From positions 71,551 through 135,550 of the forward strand of contig JAJYDW010000002.1 in assembly GCA_021790385.1 (NCBI GenBank): 64,000 nt of DNA, given 5' to 3'. A program made the translations under genes and the position numbers. Below, piece after piece: positions 1 through 8,673 of the stretch; position 1 is the first letter of the stretch, and every line of letters begins with the position of its first letter. This DNA comes from Planctomycetota bacterium. GTDB lineage: Bacteria; Planctomycetota; Phycisphaerae; WQYP01. The notes under the pieces are model-generated. The model had not been told where the DNA came from, made no database searches, and worked only from the letters and a program-made list of their open reading frames with translations.

Positions 1-441
1 GACAGCATTCTCTGGTATGTCGGACGTTACGGGCTTGATGCCAATAACTTCTTGTCCCGCCATGTCCGCAAGGCTCTGGGGTCCAAACGGCGTATATTTC
101 TGGAAAAGCATTTTCAGAAGCATGGCAATTTAACCTTATTTGTGGGTCGATTCATTCCCGGAATACGGGCTTTGGTTTTCGCGTTATGTGGCATTTCAAA
201 AATGCGTTATGTGCGCTTTGTAATTGTCGATGGCTTGGCGGCGCTGGTCAGTGTGCCGACATTTATCTTCATCGGCTATCATTTTGCAGCGGAGTTTCAC
301 AAAGTCATTCTGGAGGTAGCCAGAATTAAACATATTGTCGTGCTGATCGGCATTGCGGCAGTCGGCGTGGCAATAGTCGCTTATGTGATCCACCGCCGGA
401 ATCAGGCCCGCGCGGATAAAATTCAAAAACCGCTTCCCTGA
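1..441 (+). CDS. DedA-family membrane protein, C-terminal part (5' end outside window)
   Basis: The reading frame is open from base 1 and gives 146 residues to the stop, so the gene is cut by the window edge. It matches the second half of a DedA / SNARE-associated (VTT) inner-membrane protein. An internal segment carries the conserved VGRFIPGIRA motif, followed by hydrophobic membrane segments around residues 70-95 and 110-135 and a short basic cytoplasmic tail. DedA proteins are thought to act in membrane-lipid (undecaprenyl-phosphate or phospholipid) translocation and membrane homeostasis; the substrate here cannot be read from the sequence. It converges on the beta-mannosidase gene with about 80 bases between them. 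A TTG at 52 is an internal codon, not the start. Confidence 0.8.
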   Translation, partial: DSILWYVGRYGLDANNFLSRHVRKALGSKRRIFLEKHFQKHGNLTLFVGRFIPGIRALVFALCGISKMRYVRFVIVDGLAALVSVPTFIFIGYHFAAEFHKVILEVARIKHIVVLIGIAAVGVAIVAYVIHRRNQARADKIQKPLP

Positions 442-519
442 GCACCAGCCAGCGATTTCTCGCCTCAATTACCTTCAGTTTTTATTTTGGGGGGCAAGTG
501 ATCAGGCGTCCTACCCGCC

Positions 520-3021
520 TCACGATGGATGCATGAGGTCATTGCCGATACGCAAAACCCGCGGTGTTCCAAGTTGCGATGGCCATGGTAATACCGTGGG
601 AATACCGGGGAAAACATCGAAAAAGTTGTCCGGCCAGGATTTTTCTCCATCTAAATCCAGGCACACTCGCCAGACAAAAGTGCTGCTTTGAAAAATGGCC
701 TGCCCCTGGCGTAGCCTCACCTGAAGCCGGGTCCGCGGCCAACGCATATCTTTAAAGGGGACCAGTAGTAACCTGTCGCGTGCTATCTCGTGGCCCGCGT
801 CATCCATCAGCAGGGCAAAACCGGCTTGCGTGGTTTTGCCGAGCTTTTCCCACTGACGGGCACTAAACTCCGCCAGCTCGGTGCTGGCATTGGATGGCAA
901 CATGACAGTTTGCGTGTGGTCCTGCGGATACCCGCCCGCCAGTGCCAGCAGACCGTAGCGCAAGGTGCCGCGGAAAGCCGGGCCGTCATTGACGCCAAAG
1001 ATTTTGACTTTATCTTCCTGGCGAACCAGCACAATGGTGAGCTTGGCCATTGCCCGCCGTACCGGCCAGAAAGCCGGTGTACGCCGGAGGTAATAGTCTA
1101 CAATGGTCCAACTTCGCGTTACAGGCCAACAATCGTTGTACATCCAGAAAATTGCAGCGGATGAGTCAAACATACGCCGCCGGAAATTTTTGATGTATTC
1201 GCTCAAGCCTTCGCCCTGCACCACGCCGCCCCAGTAGACATAATCCTCCAGGGTCATCTTGGCCAGCGGCTTGCCCAGCCAATGCTGGAGCATCAGGTCT
1301 GGATAAGGCTTTCCGTCACCCCACGAGGCAATAGCGTTGTCATGAATTTCCCAGGCGAACGATCCTGGGTGCTGCGTGCCCGGCTCCAGACAGGCTTTGA
1401 CCGTAGGCAGAGCCGGCGGGCCGAGAATACCGCCTTCATTTGGAAAACGGCAAACCATATTGCGATAGCCGTAGAACTCGATGTTCTGAAAGCCGATGGA
1501 CCACGGATGCTGATCTCCCGTGATGTCGGACGTTGGTGAAACCCCTCCCGGTGAAAATGGAGAACTCGGTTGATAGTAACGTCCGGGATCTTCCGTTTGC
1601 AACAATCGGGGCAATTCGAGGTGAAATAGAGCATAGTCTGGAAAGGCTTGGCCACGCTCATAGCCCCATTCCCACGCGCCCTGCTCCATTTCGTTGTTGC
1701 CGCACCAGGCGATCAGGCTGGGGTGATGGGCCAGCCGCCGCACCTGATAAGCAGCTTCCTCCTTTATATCGGCCAGTAATTTCTCATCCGTGGTTGGATA
1801 CTTGGCGCAGGCAAAGATAAATTCCTGCCAGACCAGAATGCCCCGGGCATCGCACAGGTCATAGAAATAGTCATGTTCGTAAATGCCGCCGCCCCACACA
1901 CGCAGGAAATTAAAATTAGCCTCCAGCGCCCGGGCCACCAGGGTGTCATAGCGACGTCGATCAATACGTGCCAGAATAATATCCGCGGGCACAAAGTTGG
2001 CGCCCTTGCAGAAAATCGGTTTGCCGTTGATCTCGAGGATAAAATAGGTTCCCGCGGTCGGATGCTTTTCCTGATTTACGCGTACATAGCGAAAGCCGAT
2101 CTGCCGGGTAGTCCGGGCGATGCTTTTCCCCTTGATTTCCAGACTGGCCGTGACGGTGTACCTTGCCTGGTTGCCATGGCCTACGGGCCACCATAATTTT
2201 GGAGAAACCACTGTGGCACGGACCTCAAGCCGGTTCAGACCAGGCTTAATCTGCACCGTCGTGCGAATCCGCTGTCCGGTTTCGTGCACGTGCAGACTTA
2301 ACACGCCGCCAAGTGGCGCGTTTTGCAATCCCGTGACCGATACGTTTGCGGTGATGGTGCCCGTTTGCAGATCAGCCGATAGATCGCCACGCAGAGCAAA
2401 TTGCCGCACTCGCGCCGCACGAACTATTTCCAACCGGACGGGGCCATGAATCCCGACATTCAGCAGTCGGGGCGACCAATCCCACCCGTGTGAAAACTGC
2501 GGCTTGCGCAGCCAGGGCCGCTTGGTCAATTGATTGTCAACGCTTATGCCCAGGCCATCGACACAGCGATCTCTGGCATGAAACAGGCCGCTTTCAATAT
2601 CAACAATCAAAATGTTCTCCCCCGCCACCAGATGTTCGGTGACATCCACCTGGCATGGATAAAACGAATTTTCATGCCGGGCCACGGCATGGCCATTGAT
2701 ATAAATGCTGGCCGCCAGGTCCAGCCCTTCCAGCACCAGCCAGGCTCGATCATCAGCGGCCAATTTCGGTACATGAAAGGTCCGGCGGTAGTGCCACATT
2801 GTTTCTTCGACCCACCGGGCCGCCAAGACGTTCAGCCCAAGTGTCGGCTCGCGAAGCAGTCCGGTTTTGCATAAGTCCAGATGCACCGCACCGGGAACCG
2901 TGGCATCCCAAGCCCGACTTAAATCGACGTCCGGGCGCAGCAGTCGCGGCAGACGATCTCCGCGCTGTCCGTCATCCCAACGCAATTTCCAGGTTCCGTT
3001 TAGATCAATAATTTTTGCCAT
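520..3021 (-). CDS. Beta-mannosidase, glycoside hydrolase family 2
   Basis: This 833-residue GH2 enzyme removes terminal beta-linked mannose from mannan or N-glycan-type oligosaccharides. The N-terminal jelly-roll sugar-binding domain (about 1-200) contains the RKPQFSHGWDWSPRL segment typical of beta-mannosidases. An immunoglobulin-like domain (about 200-310) and a TIM barrel (about 320-620) follow. The acid/base Glu is in WCGNNEMEQG (about E444). The likely nucleophile is E529 in CRFPNEGG, an atypical local sequence compared with the usual SEYG. There is no signal peptide, so it is probably cytoplasmic and acts on imported oligosaccharides. It lies 69 bases downstream of the PAP2 gene on the same strand. 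The assignment to beta-mannosidase rather than another GH2 activity rests on the WDW and CGNNE motifs. Confidence 0.88.
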   Translation of the reverse strand: MAKIIDLNGTWKLRWDDGQRGDRLPRLLRPDVDLSRAWDATVPGAVHLDLCKTGLLREPTLGLNVLAARWVEETMWHYRRTFHVPKLAADDRAWLVLEGLDLAASIYINGHAVARHENSFYPCQVDVTEHLVAGENILIVDIESGLFHARDRCVDGLGISVDNQLTKRPWLRKPQFSHGWDWSPRLLNVGIHGPVRLEIVRAARVRQFALRGDLSADLQTGTITANVSVTGLQNAPLGGVLSLHVHETGQRIRTTVQIKPGLNRLEVRATVVSPKLWWPVGHGNQARYTVTASLEIKGKSIARTTRQIGFRYVRVNQEKHPTAGTYFILEINGKPIFCKGANFVPADIILARIDRRRYDTLVARALEANFNFLRVWGGGIYEHDYFYDLCDARGILVWQEFIFACAKYPTTDEKLLADIKEEAAYQVRRLAHHPSLIAWCGNNEMEQGAWEWGYERGQAFPDYALFHLELPRLLQTEDPGRYYQPSSPFSPGGVSPTSDITGDQHPWSIGFQNIEFYGYRNMVCRFPNEGGILGPPALPTVKACLEPGTQHPGSFAWEIHDNAIASWGDGKPYPDLMLQHWLGKPLAKMTLEDYVYWGGVVQGEGLSEYIKNFRRRMFDSSAAIFWMYNDCWPVTRSWTIVDYYLRRTPAFWPVRRAMAKLTIVLVRQEDKVKIFGVNDGPAFRGTLRYGLLALAGGYPQDHTQTVMLPSNASTELAEFSARQWEKLGKTTQAGFALLMDDAGHEIARDRLLLVPFKDMRWPRTRLQVRLRQGQAIFQSSTFVWRVCLDLDGEKSWPDNFFDVFPGIPTVLPWPSQLGTPRVLRIGNDLMHPS

Positions 3022-3090
3022 AACGACTTACTTCTCATTGATATTAGAGAATCTCCGTACGCCGCCGCCAATATCTTTGGGCCAGGGAGC

Positions 3091-3831
3091 TTATCTGGCC
3101 GTCTCCGTCGGGACATCAGCGTTGGGGGCCATATACCATTTTTGCCATTTCAGCGGTAAGACATGAATGATTTTGCCCGGCACGCCGTTGTATAACACAC
3201 TGCGCACGACCACGATCGCCAAGATCATACCGGCAATCGTATCCGACGGAAAATGCGCGTGTTCTAAAACCCGCTGAAATGCCACATCCAGAGCCAGGGC
3301 GTAAAACAGCGCCCTGCCACGTGGATAAAACCAGCTTAAGCCCGCGCTTAAGGCAAAGGAGCCGGTGGTATGAGCACTGGGAAATGACTGGTACTTGGCA
3401 TTGGTGAATCCATATGCCGGTCCCATGAACGACCAGTCTCCATTGTGGTAAGCCCACGGCCGGGTGCGGCCGAACATTCCTTTGAGCAGGTAACACACCA
3501 GAACCGTTGCCAGGCAGCCCAGGGCAATGGCCAGCGCCTTTTTGCGGCCCTGTTTATCCAGCATACCCACTGCCAGGATCACCAGAATGGAACAGGTCCA
3601 CTGGCCGTATTGGCCCAGCATGGTCATTTCCAGATTGAGATCGGATTTTAAGTGCAGGTGCGTGTGAAACGCCCATACAGCGGCGTTATGATCGATTAGA
3701 AAACTCAATGCAAAAATAAGCAGAGCTATCGCCAACTTGAGCCAGCGGGGCCAGGCGGAATCAAAATGAATGGGCGCTCCCTGATACCAGATTGGAGGGA
3801 GTGCTTCCTCCTGGTCGCTGGATGTTGTCAT
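3091..3831 (-). CDS. PAP2-family membrane phosphatase
   Basis: This is an integral-membrane phosphatase of the PAP2 / acid phosphatase superfamily. The three signature motifs are present: KGMFGRTRP (about 117-125), SFPSAHT (about 149-155) and R-x5-H-x3-D (R187, H193, D197). About five or six hydrophobic helices surround them. Family members dephosphorylate phosphatidic acid, phosphatidylglycerophosphate or undecaprenyl pyrophosphate; the substrate is not defined here. A start nine codons further upstream exists, but the ATG at 3831 is preferred because GGAG lies six bases before it. A TTGACA/TATAAG promoter stands about 55 bases upstream. It is divergent from an ArnT/PMT-like glycosyltransferase, an undecaprenyl-linked enzyme class, which makes a lipid-carrier role plausible but unproven. 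Confidence 0.85.
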   Translation of the reverse strand: MTTSSDQEEALPPIWYQGAPIHFDSAWPRWLKLAIALLIFALSFLIDHNAAVWAFHTHLHLKSDLNLEMTMLGQYGQWTCSILVILAVGMLDKQGRKKALAIALGCLATVLVCYLLKGMFGRTRPWAYHNGDWSFMGPAYGFTNAKYQSFPSAHTTGSFALSAGLSWFYPRGRALFYALALDVAFQRVLEHAHFPSDTIAGMILAIVVVRSVLYNGVPGKIIHVLPLKWQKWYMAPNADVPTETAR

Positions 3832-3884
3832 ACAGAACTCCGAAGTAACCGGCCGCATTACGCTGGCTCTTGATGCCCAAAACT

Positions 3885-3914
3885 CTTATAGTTGACCAAC
3901 CTCCAATGTGTCAA
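3885..3914 (-). promoter_or_regulatory. Sigma-70-like promoter for the PAP2 gene
   Basis: On the minus strand a perfect -35 box TTGACA (3914-3909) is followed after 18 bases by TATAAG (3890-3885). Transcription would begin near 3878, leaving a leader of about 47 bases before the ATG at 3831. Confidence 0.55.
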
Positions 3915-3940
3915 GGTAAGGTAAAGGTGGAAAATAACGG

Positions 3941-5869
3941 ATGCTTGAAGCCAGAATAAAAGATGCCCGGCAATGGTGGAGCTGGGAGGATGTGCTGCTG
4001 ATTATATTTTTTGGAGCGGCTCTTTTTCTACCTGGGTTGCACCACATTCCACTTTTTGATCGGGATGAGCCGCGTTTTGCCGAGGCCGCGCATGAAATGC
4101 TGCGTTCCGGCAATTTCATAGTGCCGCGATTCGACGGCGTATTGCGGCCGGATAAACCTCCCGTCATTTACTGGCTGATGGATCTGGCCTACCGCATTTT
4201 CGGGGTCAATGGCATGGCGGCGCGCCTCCCCAGCGCAGTATTTGCCATTCTGACACTTCTGACCACGTATTGGATGGCCGGAGAACGCTTTGGCCGAATT
4301 ACCGGGCTGCTGTCCTCGCTGATCCTGGGTACGGCTGTGCTGTTTGTGGTGGAATCGCGGCTGGCGACGGCGGACTCGGTGCTGATTTTTTTTACGACCT
4401 TGGCGATGCTGGTAGCGTGGCGGGCATGGGATTATTCGCGTATCAGCGCCGGCTGCGCCGATGGTGTAAATTTGCGTATTGCCTCCATTCGTCCGCTGCA
4501 GGCTGGTGAATTTTTAAATCAAGCTCAACTGGTTCCGGCGAAATCAGTATCCCTGGTGATGGTCCTGGTTTTCTGGATCAGCATGGGATTGGGGGTATTG
4601 ACCAAGGGTGTTACACCCATTTTTGTCCTGGCGACCATGGCGACGCTTTCCATCGCCAAAGGCGGTCTTGGCAAGGCCTGGCAAAACTGGAAACCGCTTC
4701 CTCTGCATACAAAAATTATTGAGTTTCCGAATCTTATGTTAAGTGCAGTACGGCGGGCGAACTGGCGACTCTGGCGTCCCCTTCGCCCCCTGCTGGGCAT
4801 TCCGTTGATGCTGCTGGTTATTGTGCCCTGGTTTGCAGCGGCCTGGATTCAAACCAACGGGTTGCTCATTCAAAAAATGCTCATGCAAAATGTGGTGGAG
4901 AGGACCACCTCGGGCCTGCAAAGCCACGGCTTCCCACCGGGCTTTTATCTGCTGATTATCTGGGCCACATTCTGGCCGTGGAGCGTGCTGCTTATTCCGG
5001 CCGCCTATCACGTGGTGCGGCGGGTGCGACGGCGCGGGCCTATTGCCATCGATCCTGGACCTTATGAATTCCTGCTGGCTTGGGTGGTTCCCTCCTGGAT
5101 AATCTTTGAATTGATTGTTACCAAAATGGTGCAGTATGTTCTCCCTTTATATATTCCTCTGGCTATAATCTGTGCCGATGTGCTGGTACAAAGCTGGCAC
5201 CGGACGACGGACGTACTGGCGGCGAAGTGGTTTGCTACGGCCCGCTGGACCTGGATGATCATCTGGCTGGTATTGGCCGGCCTGACCATTTTCGCAATGA
5301 AGTATCTGCAACCTGAGGATCAACATAATATATTTCGCTGGAGTATTCTTCTGGCTGCATCCTTGGCCGCTGTCGGCGTGGCTGGTGCCGTCAGTTGGAG
5401 CCGTCCATCCTGGCCGTATGTTACGGCTTTTTCATTTATGATCAGCATCACCATATTGATGACCACCGTTTTACCGGGTATTAAGGCGTTGCAGATCAGT
5501 CGGCAGGCCGGCCATTTCATGGCCCGCTTTGAAAGACATGGGTACAAACTTGCCGCAGCAGGCTATATTGAACCGTCGCTGGTGTTCTACAGCGGTGGCA
5601 GGATACAACTTTGTTCCGGGACGCGGCAATTGTCCCAGGTGGTGAGATTTCCAACCATCGGCCAGACTCCACCAGTCCGTGCCCCCAAGTATTGCGTGTT
5701 GGTAGACCGACGAGTGCTTAAAAAGCTGGAGTCTCTACATCTTAAATTTTGGATTCAGGGCCAATACCGCGGCATCAAAGTGGCCAAGGGCCGGCTCACA
5801 CACCTGACGGTCTTGACTAATGTCGCACCGGCCTGGTTTGGCGGCACCAAGTACGCTTCCAAAAAATAG
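3941..5869 (+). CDS. ArnT/PMT-like membrane glycosyltransferase (GT39/GT83 type)
   Basis: This 642-residue polytopic protein resembles ArnT and protein O-mannosyltransferases, which move a sugar from a polyprenyl-phosphate donor to lipid A, protein or another acceptor at the outer face of the inner membrane. The first periplasmic loop has the acidic signature LFDRDEPRFAEAA (D40, D42, E43) followed by the RPDKPPVIYWL segment characteristic of the family. About ten to twelve hydrophobic helices follow, then a soluble C-terminal domain of about 130 residues. The start ATG follows a GGTGG-like sequence. The acceptor and sugar cannot be inferred. LPS-synthesis genes lie elsewhere in the window, so lipid A modification is one possibility. 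Confidence 0.82.
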   Translation: MLEARIKDARQWWSWEDVLLIIFFGAALFLPGLHHIPLFDRDEPRFAEAAHEMLRSGNFIVPRFDGVLRPDKPPVIYWLMDLAYRIFGVNGMAARLPSAVFAILTLLTTYWMAGERFGRITGLLSSLILGTAVLFVVESRLATADSVLIFFTTLAMLVAWRAWDYSRISAGCADGVNLRIASIRPLQAGEFLNQAQLVPAKSVSLVMVLVFWISMGLGVLTKGVTPIFVLATMATLSIAKGGLGKAWQNWKPLPLHTKIIEFPNLMLSAVRRANWRLWRPLRPLLGIPLMLLVIVPWFAAAWIQTNGLLIQKMLMQNVVERTTSGLQSHGFPPGFYLLIIWATFWPWSVLLIPAAYHVVRRVRRRGPIAIDPGPYEFLLAWVVPSWIIFELIVTKMVQYVLPLYIPLAIICADVLVQSWHRTTDVLAAKWFATARWTWMIIWLVLAGLTIFAMKYLQPEDQHNIFRWSILLAASLAAVGVAGAVSWSRPSWPYVTAFSFMISITILMTTVLPGIKALQISRQAGHFMARFERHGYKLAAAGYIEPSLVFYSGGRIQLCSGTRQLSQVVRFPTIGQTPPVRAPKYCVLVDRRVLKKLESLHLKFWIQGQYRGIKVAKGRLTHLTVLTNVAPAWFGGTKYASKK

Positions 5870-6199
5870 CGACAACACGATTCTGCCAAGGTGGCAGGAA
5901 TACCCAACCGCGGCTTGCCGAAAACTGCTTTTGGTGGTCTTGTGGAAGCTGACACGATAAATTTATTGCGCGATATAAGTCTAATCTAAAAATAGATTTA
6001 TGATTAACTTCTTGGCCATATTGGCCGTACGGCACGGTGCTTGCTTAACGTGCTACCAAGCCCTCTAACACCAGTAGGTGTGGGCACACCGGCGACGAGA
6101 CGAAAGCGGTGACCGGCGACTAAAATGTAACTGCGGGATCAATGCGGGTTAAAGTTAGCCTGGATTCGACCGAGAAACCACAAAAAAGGAATGATGCAC
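5870..6199. other. Noncoding leader region upstream of dnaK
   Basis: I see no convincing gene in these 330 bases. A marginal promoter, CTGACA (5949-5954) with 19 bases to TATAAG (5974-5979), could serve dnaK. A 6-bp hairpin AATCTA-AAAA-TAGATT spans 5983-5998. A direct repeat CCGGCGAC occurs twice near 6090-6120. No CIRCE inverted repeat (HrcA operator) is visible, so control of dnaK here does not appear to be of the HrcA type. The leader before the start codon would be about 210 bases long. Confidence 0.4.
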
Positions 6200-8125
6200 A
6201 TGGCAAAGGTTATTGGAATTGATCTTGGAACAACCAATTCAGTTGTGGCCGTCATGGAAGGCTCGCAGCCAAAAGTGTTAATTAACTCACAGGGCTCGCG
6301 GCTCACACCGTCCGTCGTAGGATTTACAGACAAGGGAGAGCGGCTGGTAGGTCTGCCGGCCAAGCACCAGCAGGTTACCAACCCGCAAAATACAGTGTTT
6401 TCCATCAAGCGATTCATGGGTCGGCGGCATTCCGAAGTTACCGGGGAAGAAAAACTTGTTCCATATAAGATCGTGGGGGGACCGGAAGAATTGGTAAAGG
6501 TTGAAGTTCGCGGTAAAGATTACACGCCACCTGAAGTTTCCGCCATGATTTTGCAGGATCTTAAAAAAACTGCGGAAGATTACTTGGGCCAGAAAGTTAC
6601 CGACGCCATTATTACCGTCCCGGCCTATTTTAATGATTCCCAGCGTCTGGCCACCAAAGAAGCCGGTGAAATCGCAGGCTTAAACGTGAAACGGGTTCTG
6701 CCTGAACCTACTGCTGCGGCACTGGCCTACGGCATGGACAAGAAAAAGGGTGGCAAAATCGCCGTGTTCGACCTGGGCGGTGGCACATTTGACGTATCCG
6801 TACTGGATGTGGGTGACGGTGTTTTCGAAGTGCTTTCCATCAATGGCGATACCCATCTGGGCGGAGACGATTATGATCAGGTGATCAGCGATTACATCGC
6901 GGAAGAATTCCGCAAACAGCAAGGTATTGATCTGCGGAAAGATCCCATGGCTCTGCAACGCTTACGAGAGGCCGCCGAAAAGGCCAAAATTGAGCTTTCC
7001 AATAATATGGAAACCAGTGTCAATCTTCCGTTTATCACCGCTGATGCCAGCGGGCCTAAGCACTTGCAGATGACCATCACACGCAGCAAGTTTGAAGCGC
7101 TGACCAATCATCTTACCGAGCGCTGCCGCCAACCTGTGCTCAAAGCGTTGCAGGACGCCAAAATCTCGGCCAAAGATGTCGATGAAGTGCTGCTGGTGGG
7201 CGGTTCAACGCGTATTCCGCGTGTGCAGCAACTGGTGAAAGAAATGTTCGGCAAGGAAGGCAATAAAAGCGTCAACCCGGATGAAGCCGTTGCACTGGGA
7301 GCGGCTGTTCAGGGAGGCATTACCACCGGTGAAGTCAAAGATATCCTGGTGCTGGATGTTACACCGTTGTCCCTGGGAGTGGAAACCCTTGGCGGCGTGA
7401 TGACGGTCCTAATTCCGCGTAACACCACCATTCCCAGCAGCAAGAGTGAAGTGTTCAGCACGGCCGCCGACAGCCAGACCAGTGTCGAAATTCACGTGCT
7501 GCAGGGTGAGCGCGAATTTGCCCGTGACAACCGTACTCTGGGCCGGTTCCAGCTTACTGGCATTCCGCCGGCGGCCCGTGGGACACCGCAGATTGAGGTT
7601 GCGTTTGATATTGATGTCAATGGGATTTTGAATGTCCGGGCCAAGGACAAAGCTACCGGCAAGGAAAACAAGGTGGAAATCAAAGGCCATAGCGGTCTTT
7701 CCAAGGATGAAATCGAACGCATGAAAAAAGATGCGGAGGCTCATGCCGATGAAGACAAAGCCCGGCGTGAATTAGTGGATCTTAAAAATCAGGCTGACGG
7801 AGCCGTGTTCCAGGTTGAAAAAGAACTTCAGGAGCATGGCGGCAAAGTAGGCCCGCAGGAACGCGGCGATATTGAAAGTGCCGTCACCCGCGTGAAAGAA
7901 GCACTCAAAGGTGAAGATAAAGCGGCCCTTCAGCGGGCCTTGGATGATCTCAACAAAGCACGTATGAAACTGGGTGAAGCCATGTACAAGGCCTCGTCCA
8001 CTGCGCAAGCGGGCGGCTCGCCCGCCCCGGAAGGCGAGGCTGGTGCCCCAGCCGGTGCTGGTGCGGCGGAACCTAATAAAAAAGGCCCCGATGATGTCAT
8101 CGATGCCGAGTATGAAGTCAAATAA
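6200..8125 (+). CDS. dnaK: Molecular chaperone DnaK (Hsp70)
   Basis: The 641-residue protein is a full-length DnaK that binds exposed hydrophobic segments of unfolded proteins in an ATP-controlled cycle with DnaJ and GrpE. It starts [14 protein letters not shown], the canonical nucleotide-binding N-terminus. It has the phosphate-2 loop [14 protein letters not shown], the interdomain linker region [10 protein letters not shown], a substrate-binding beta domain, a helical lid, and the conserved C-terminal [11 protein letters not shown] after a Gly/Ala/Pro-rich linker. Two in-frame ATGs lie at 6191 and 6194. The ATG at 6200 is chosen because AAGGA sits nine bases before it and the family N-terminus begins there. 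No grpE or dnaJ gene is adjacent; a DUF971 gene follows after three bases. Confidence 0.98.
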   Translation: MAKVIGIDLGTTNSVVAVMEGSQPKVLINSQGSRLTPSVVGFTDKGERLVGLPAKHQQVTNPQNTVFSIKRFMGRRHSEVTGEEKLVPYKIVGGPEELVKVEVRGKDYTPPEVSAMILQDLKKTAEDYLGQKVTDAIITVPAYFNDSQRLATKEAGEIAGLNVKRVLPEPTAAALAYGMDKKKGGKIAVFDLGGGTFDVSVLDVGDGVFEVLSINGDTHLGGDDYDQVISDYIAEEFRKQQGIDLRKDPMALQRLREAAEKAKIELSNNMETSVNLPFITADASGPKHLQMTITRSKFEALTNHLTERCRQPVLKALQDAKISAKDVDEVLLVGGSTRIPRVQQLVKEMFGKEGNKSVNPDEAVALGAAVQGGITTGEVKDILVLDVTPLSLGVETLGGVMTVLIPRNTTIPSSKSEVFSTAADSQTSVEIHVLQGEREFARDNRTLGRFQLTGIPPAARGTPQIEVAFDIDVNGILNVRAKDKATGKENKVEIKGHSGLSKDEIERMKKDAEAHADEDKARRELVDLKNQADGAVFQVEKELQEHGGKVGPQERGDIESAVTRVKEALKGEDKAALQRALDDLNKARMKLGEAMYKASSTAQAGGSPAPEGEAGAPAGAGAAEPNKKGPDDVIDAEYEVK

Positions 8126-8128
8126 GCA

Positions 8129-8470
8129 ATGGACAACAATCCGCTGATGCCGACTGCGATTCGGCTCCGCAAATCGGAGCGCTTGGAGATCACTTGGCCC
8201 GATCAAACCATGTCCATTATATCGCTGCGTGTACTGCGGAAGTTTTGTCCGTGCGCCGGTTGCCAGGGGGAACGTGACCTGCTTGGCCGCCAGTTGCTGC
8301 CGGTGGTGCGCACAACCTATGACGGCCCCATTACCGCACTTGGGGCGGAGCTTGTCGGCAATTACGCCATGCGCATACTCTGGTCCGATCAACACTCTAC
8401 CGGTATCTACAGTTTTGCGTACCTCCGGCAACTCGCCGTCCAACACCATGAATCCGCTGATCTGGCTTAA
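8129..8470 (+). CDS. DUF971-domain protein
   Basis: This small protein (113 residues) matches the DUF971 family, also known as the N-terminal domain of gamma-butyrobetaine hydroxylase. Supporting segments are the IRLRKSERLEITWPD beta-hairpin, the FCPCAGCQGER cysteine cluster near the middle, and the C-terminal STGIYSFAYLRQLA. The cysteines and the frequent association of this family with Mrp/ApbC iron-sulfur carriers suggest metal or Fe-S handling, but no biochemical function can be stated. It starts three bases after the dnaK stop with no clear ribosome-binding site, which suggests translational coupling to dnaK. Confidence 0.75.
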   Translation: MDNNPLMPTAIRLRKSERLEITWPDQTMSIISLRVLRKFCPCAGCQGERDLLGRQLLPVVRTTYDGPITALGAELVGNYAMRILWSDQHSTGIYSFAYLRQLAVQHHESADLA

Positions 8471-8529
8471 TCACAATAGGCCCGGCTGATTCTACGATTT
8501 TCTCTGATGATGGTTGTAGTGAATTATCC

Positions 8530-8601
8530 TATATAAGTCCCGGTGAATTCCCGATGGTGAGGCATTTCGCACCGGGATACACTCCAATGAGTGGCTTGGA
8601 G
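8530..8601 (+). promoter_or_regulatory. Candidate promoter and operator-like inverted repeats upstream of the hyp-hox operon
   Basis: A -10-like TATATAAG (8530-8537) is followed directly by a perfect 8-bp inverted repeat, TCCCGGTG (8538-8545) and CACCGGGA (8570-8577), separated by 24 bases. A second perfect 6-bp inverted repeat, CTCCAA (8582-8587) and TTGGAG (8596-8601), follows. No good -35 box is visible. The arms would straddle or lie just after a transcription start near 8544, as a regulator site or an mRNA stem would. The function is inferred only. Confidence 0.3.
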
Positions 8602-8673
8602 GCCTGCAATGGATTGTTATTGTAAGATGGCAATTCATTGGGCGGGCATCACCAACGGGAAGGTGTGGCCGTT

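Noticed and set aside
6160-6180. A short stretch resembling the tmRNA motif CTGGATTCGAC
   Set aside because: No acceptor stem, tag reading frame or 3' CCA-type end is present nearby, so it is a chance match.
5870-6199. A CIRCE heat-shock operator upstream of dnaK
   Set aside because: No TTAGCACTC and GAGTGCTAA arms were found.
7772-8449. A 225-codon minus-strand frame opposite the dnaK end and the DUF971 gene
   Set aside because: It has no recognisable domain and both plus-strand genes are strongly supported.
8555-8643. Possible sigma-54 -24/-12 promoters upstream of hypF
   Set aside because: Three GG/GC pairs were found but each has 11 bases between them instead of the required 10, and none has a good TGGCAC-N5-TTGC context.
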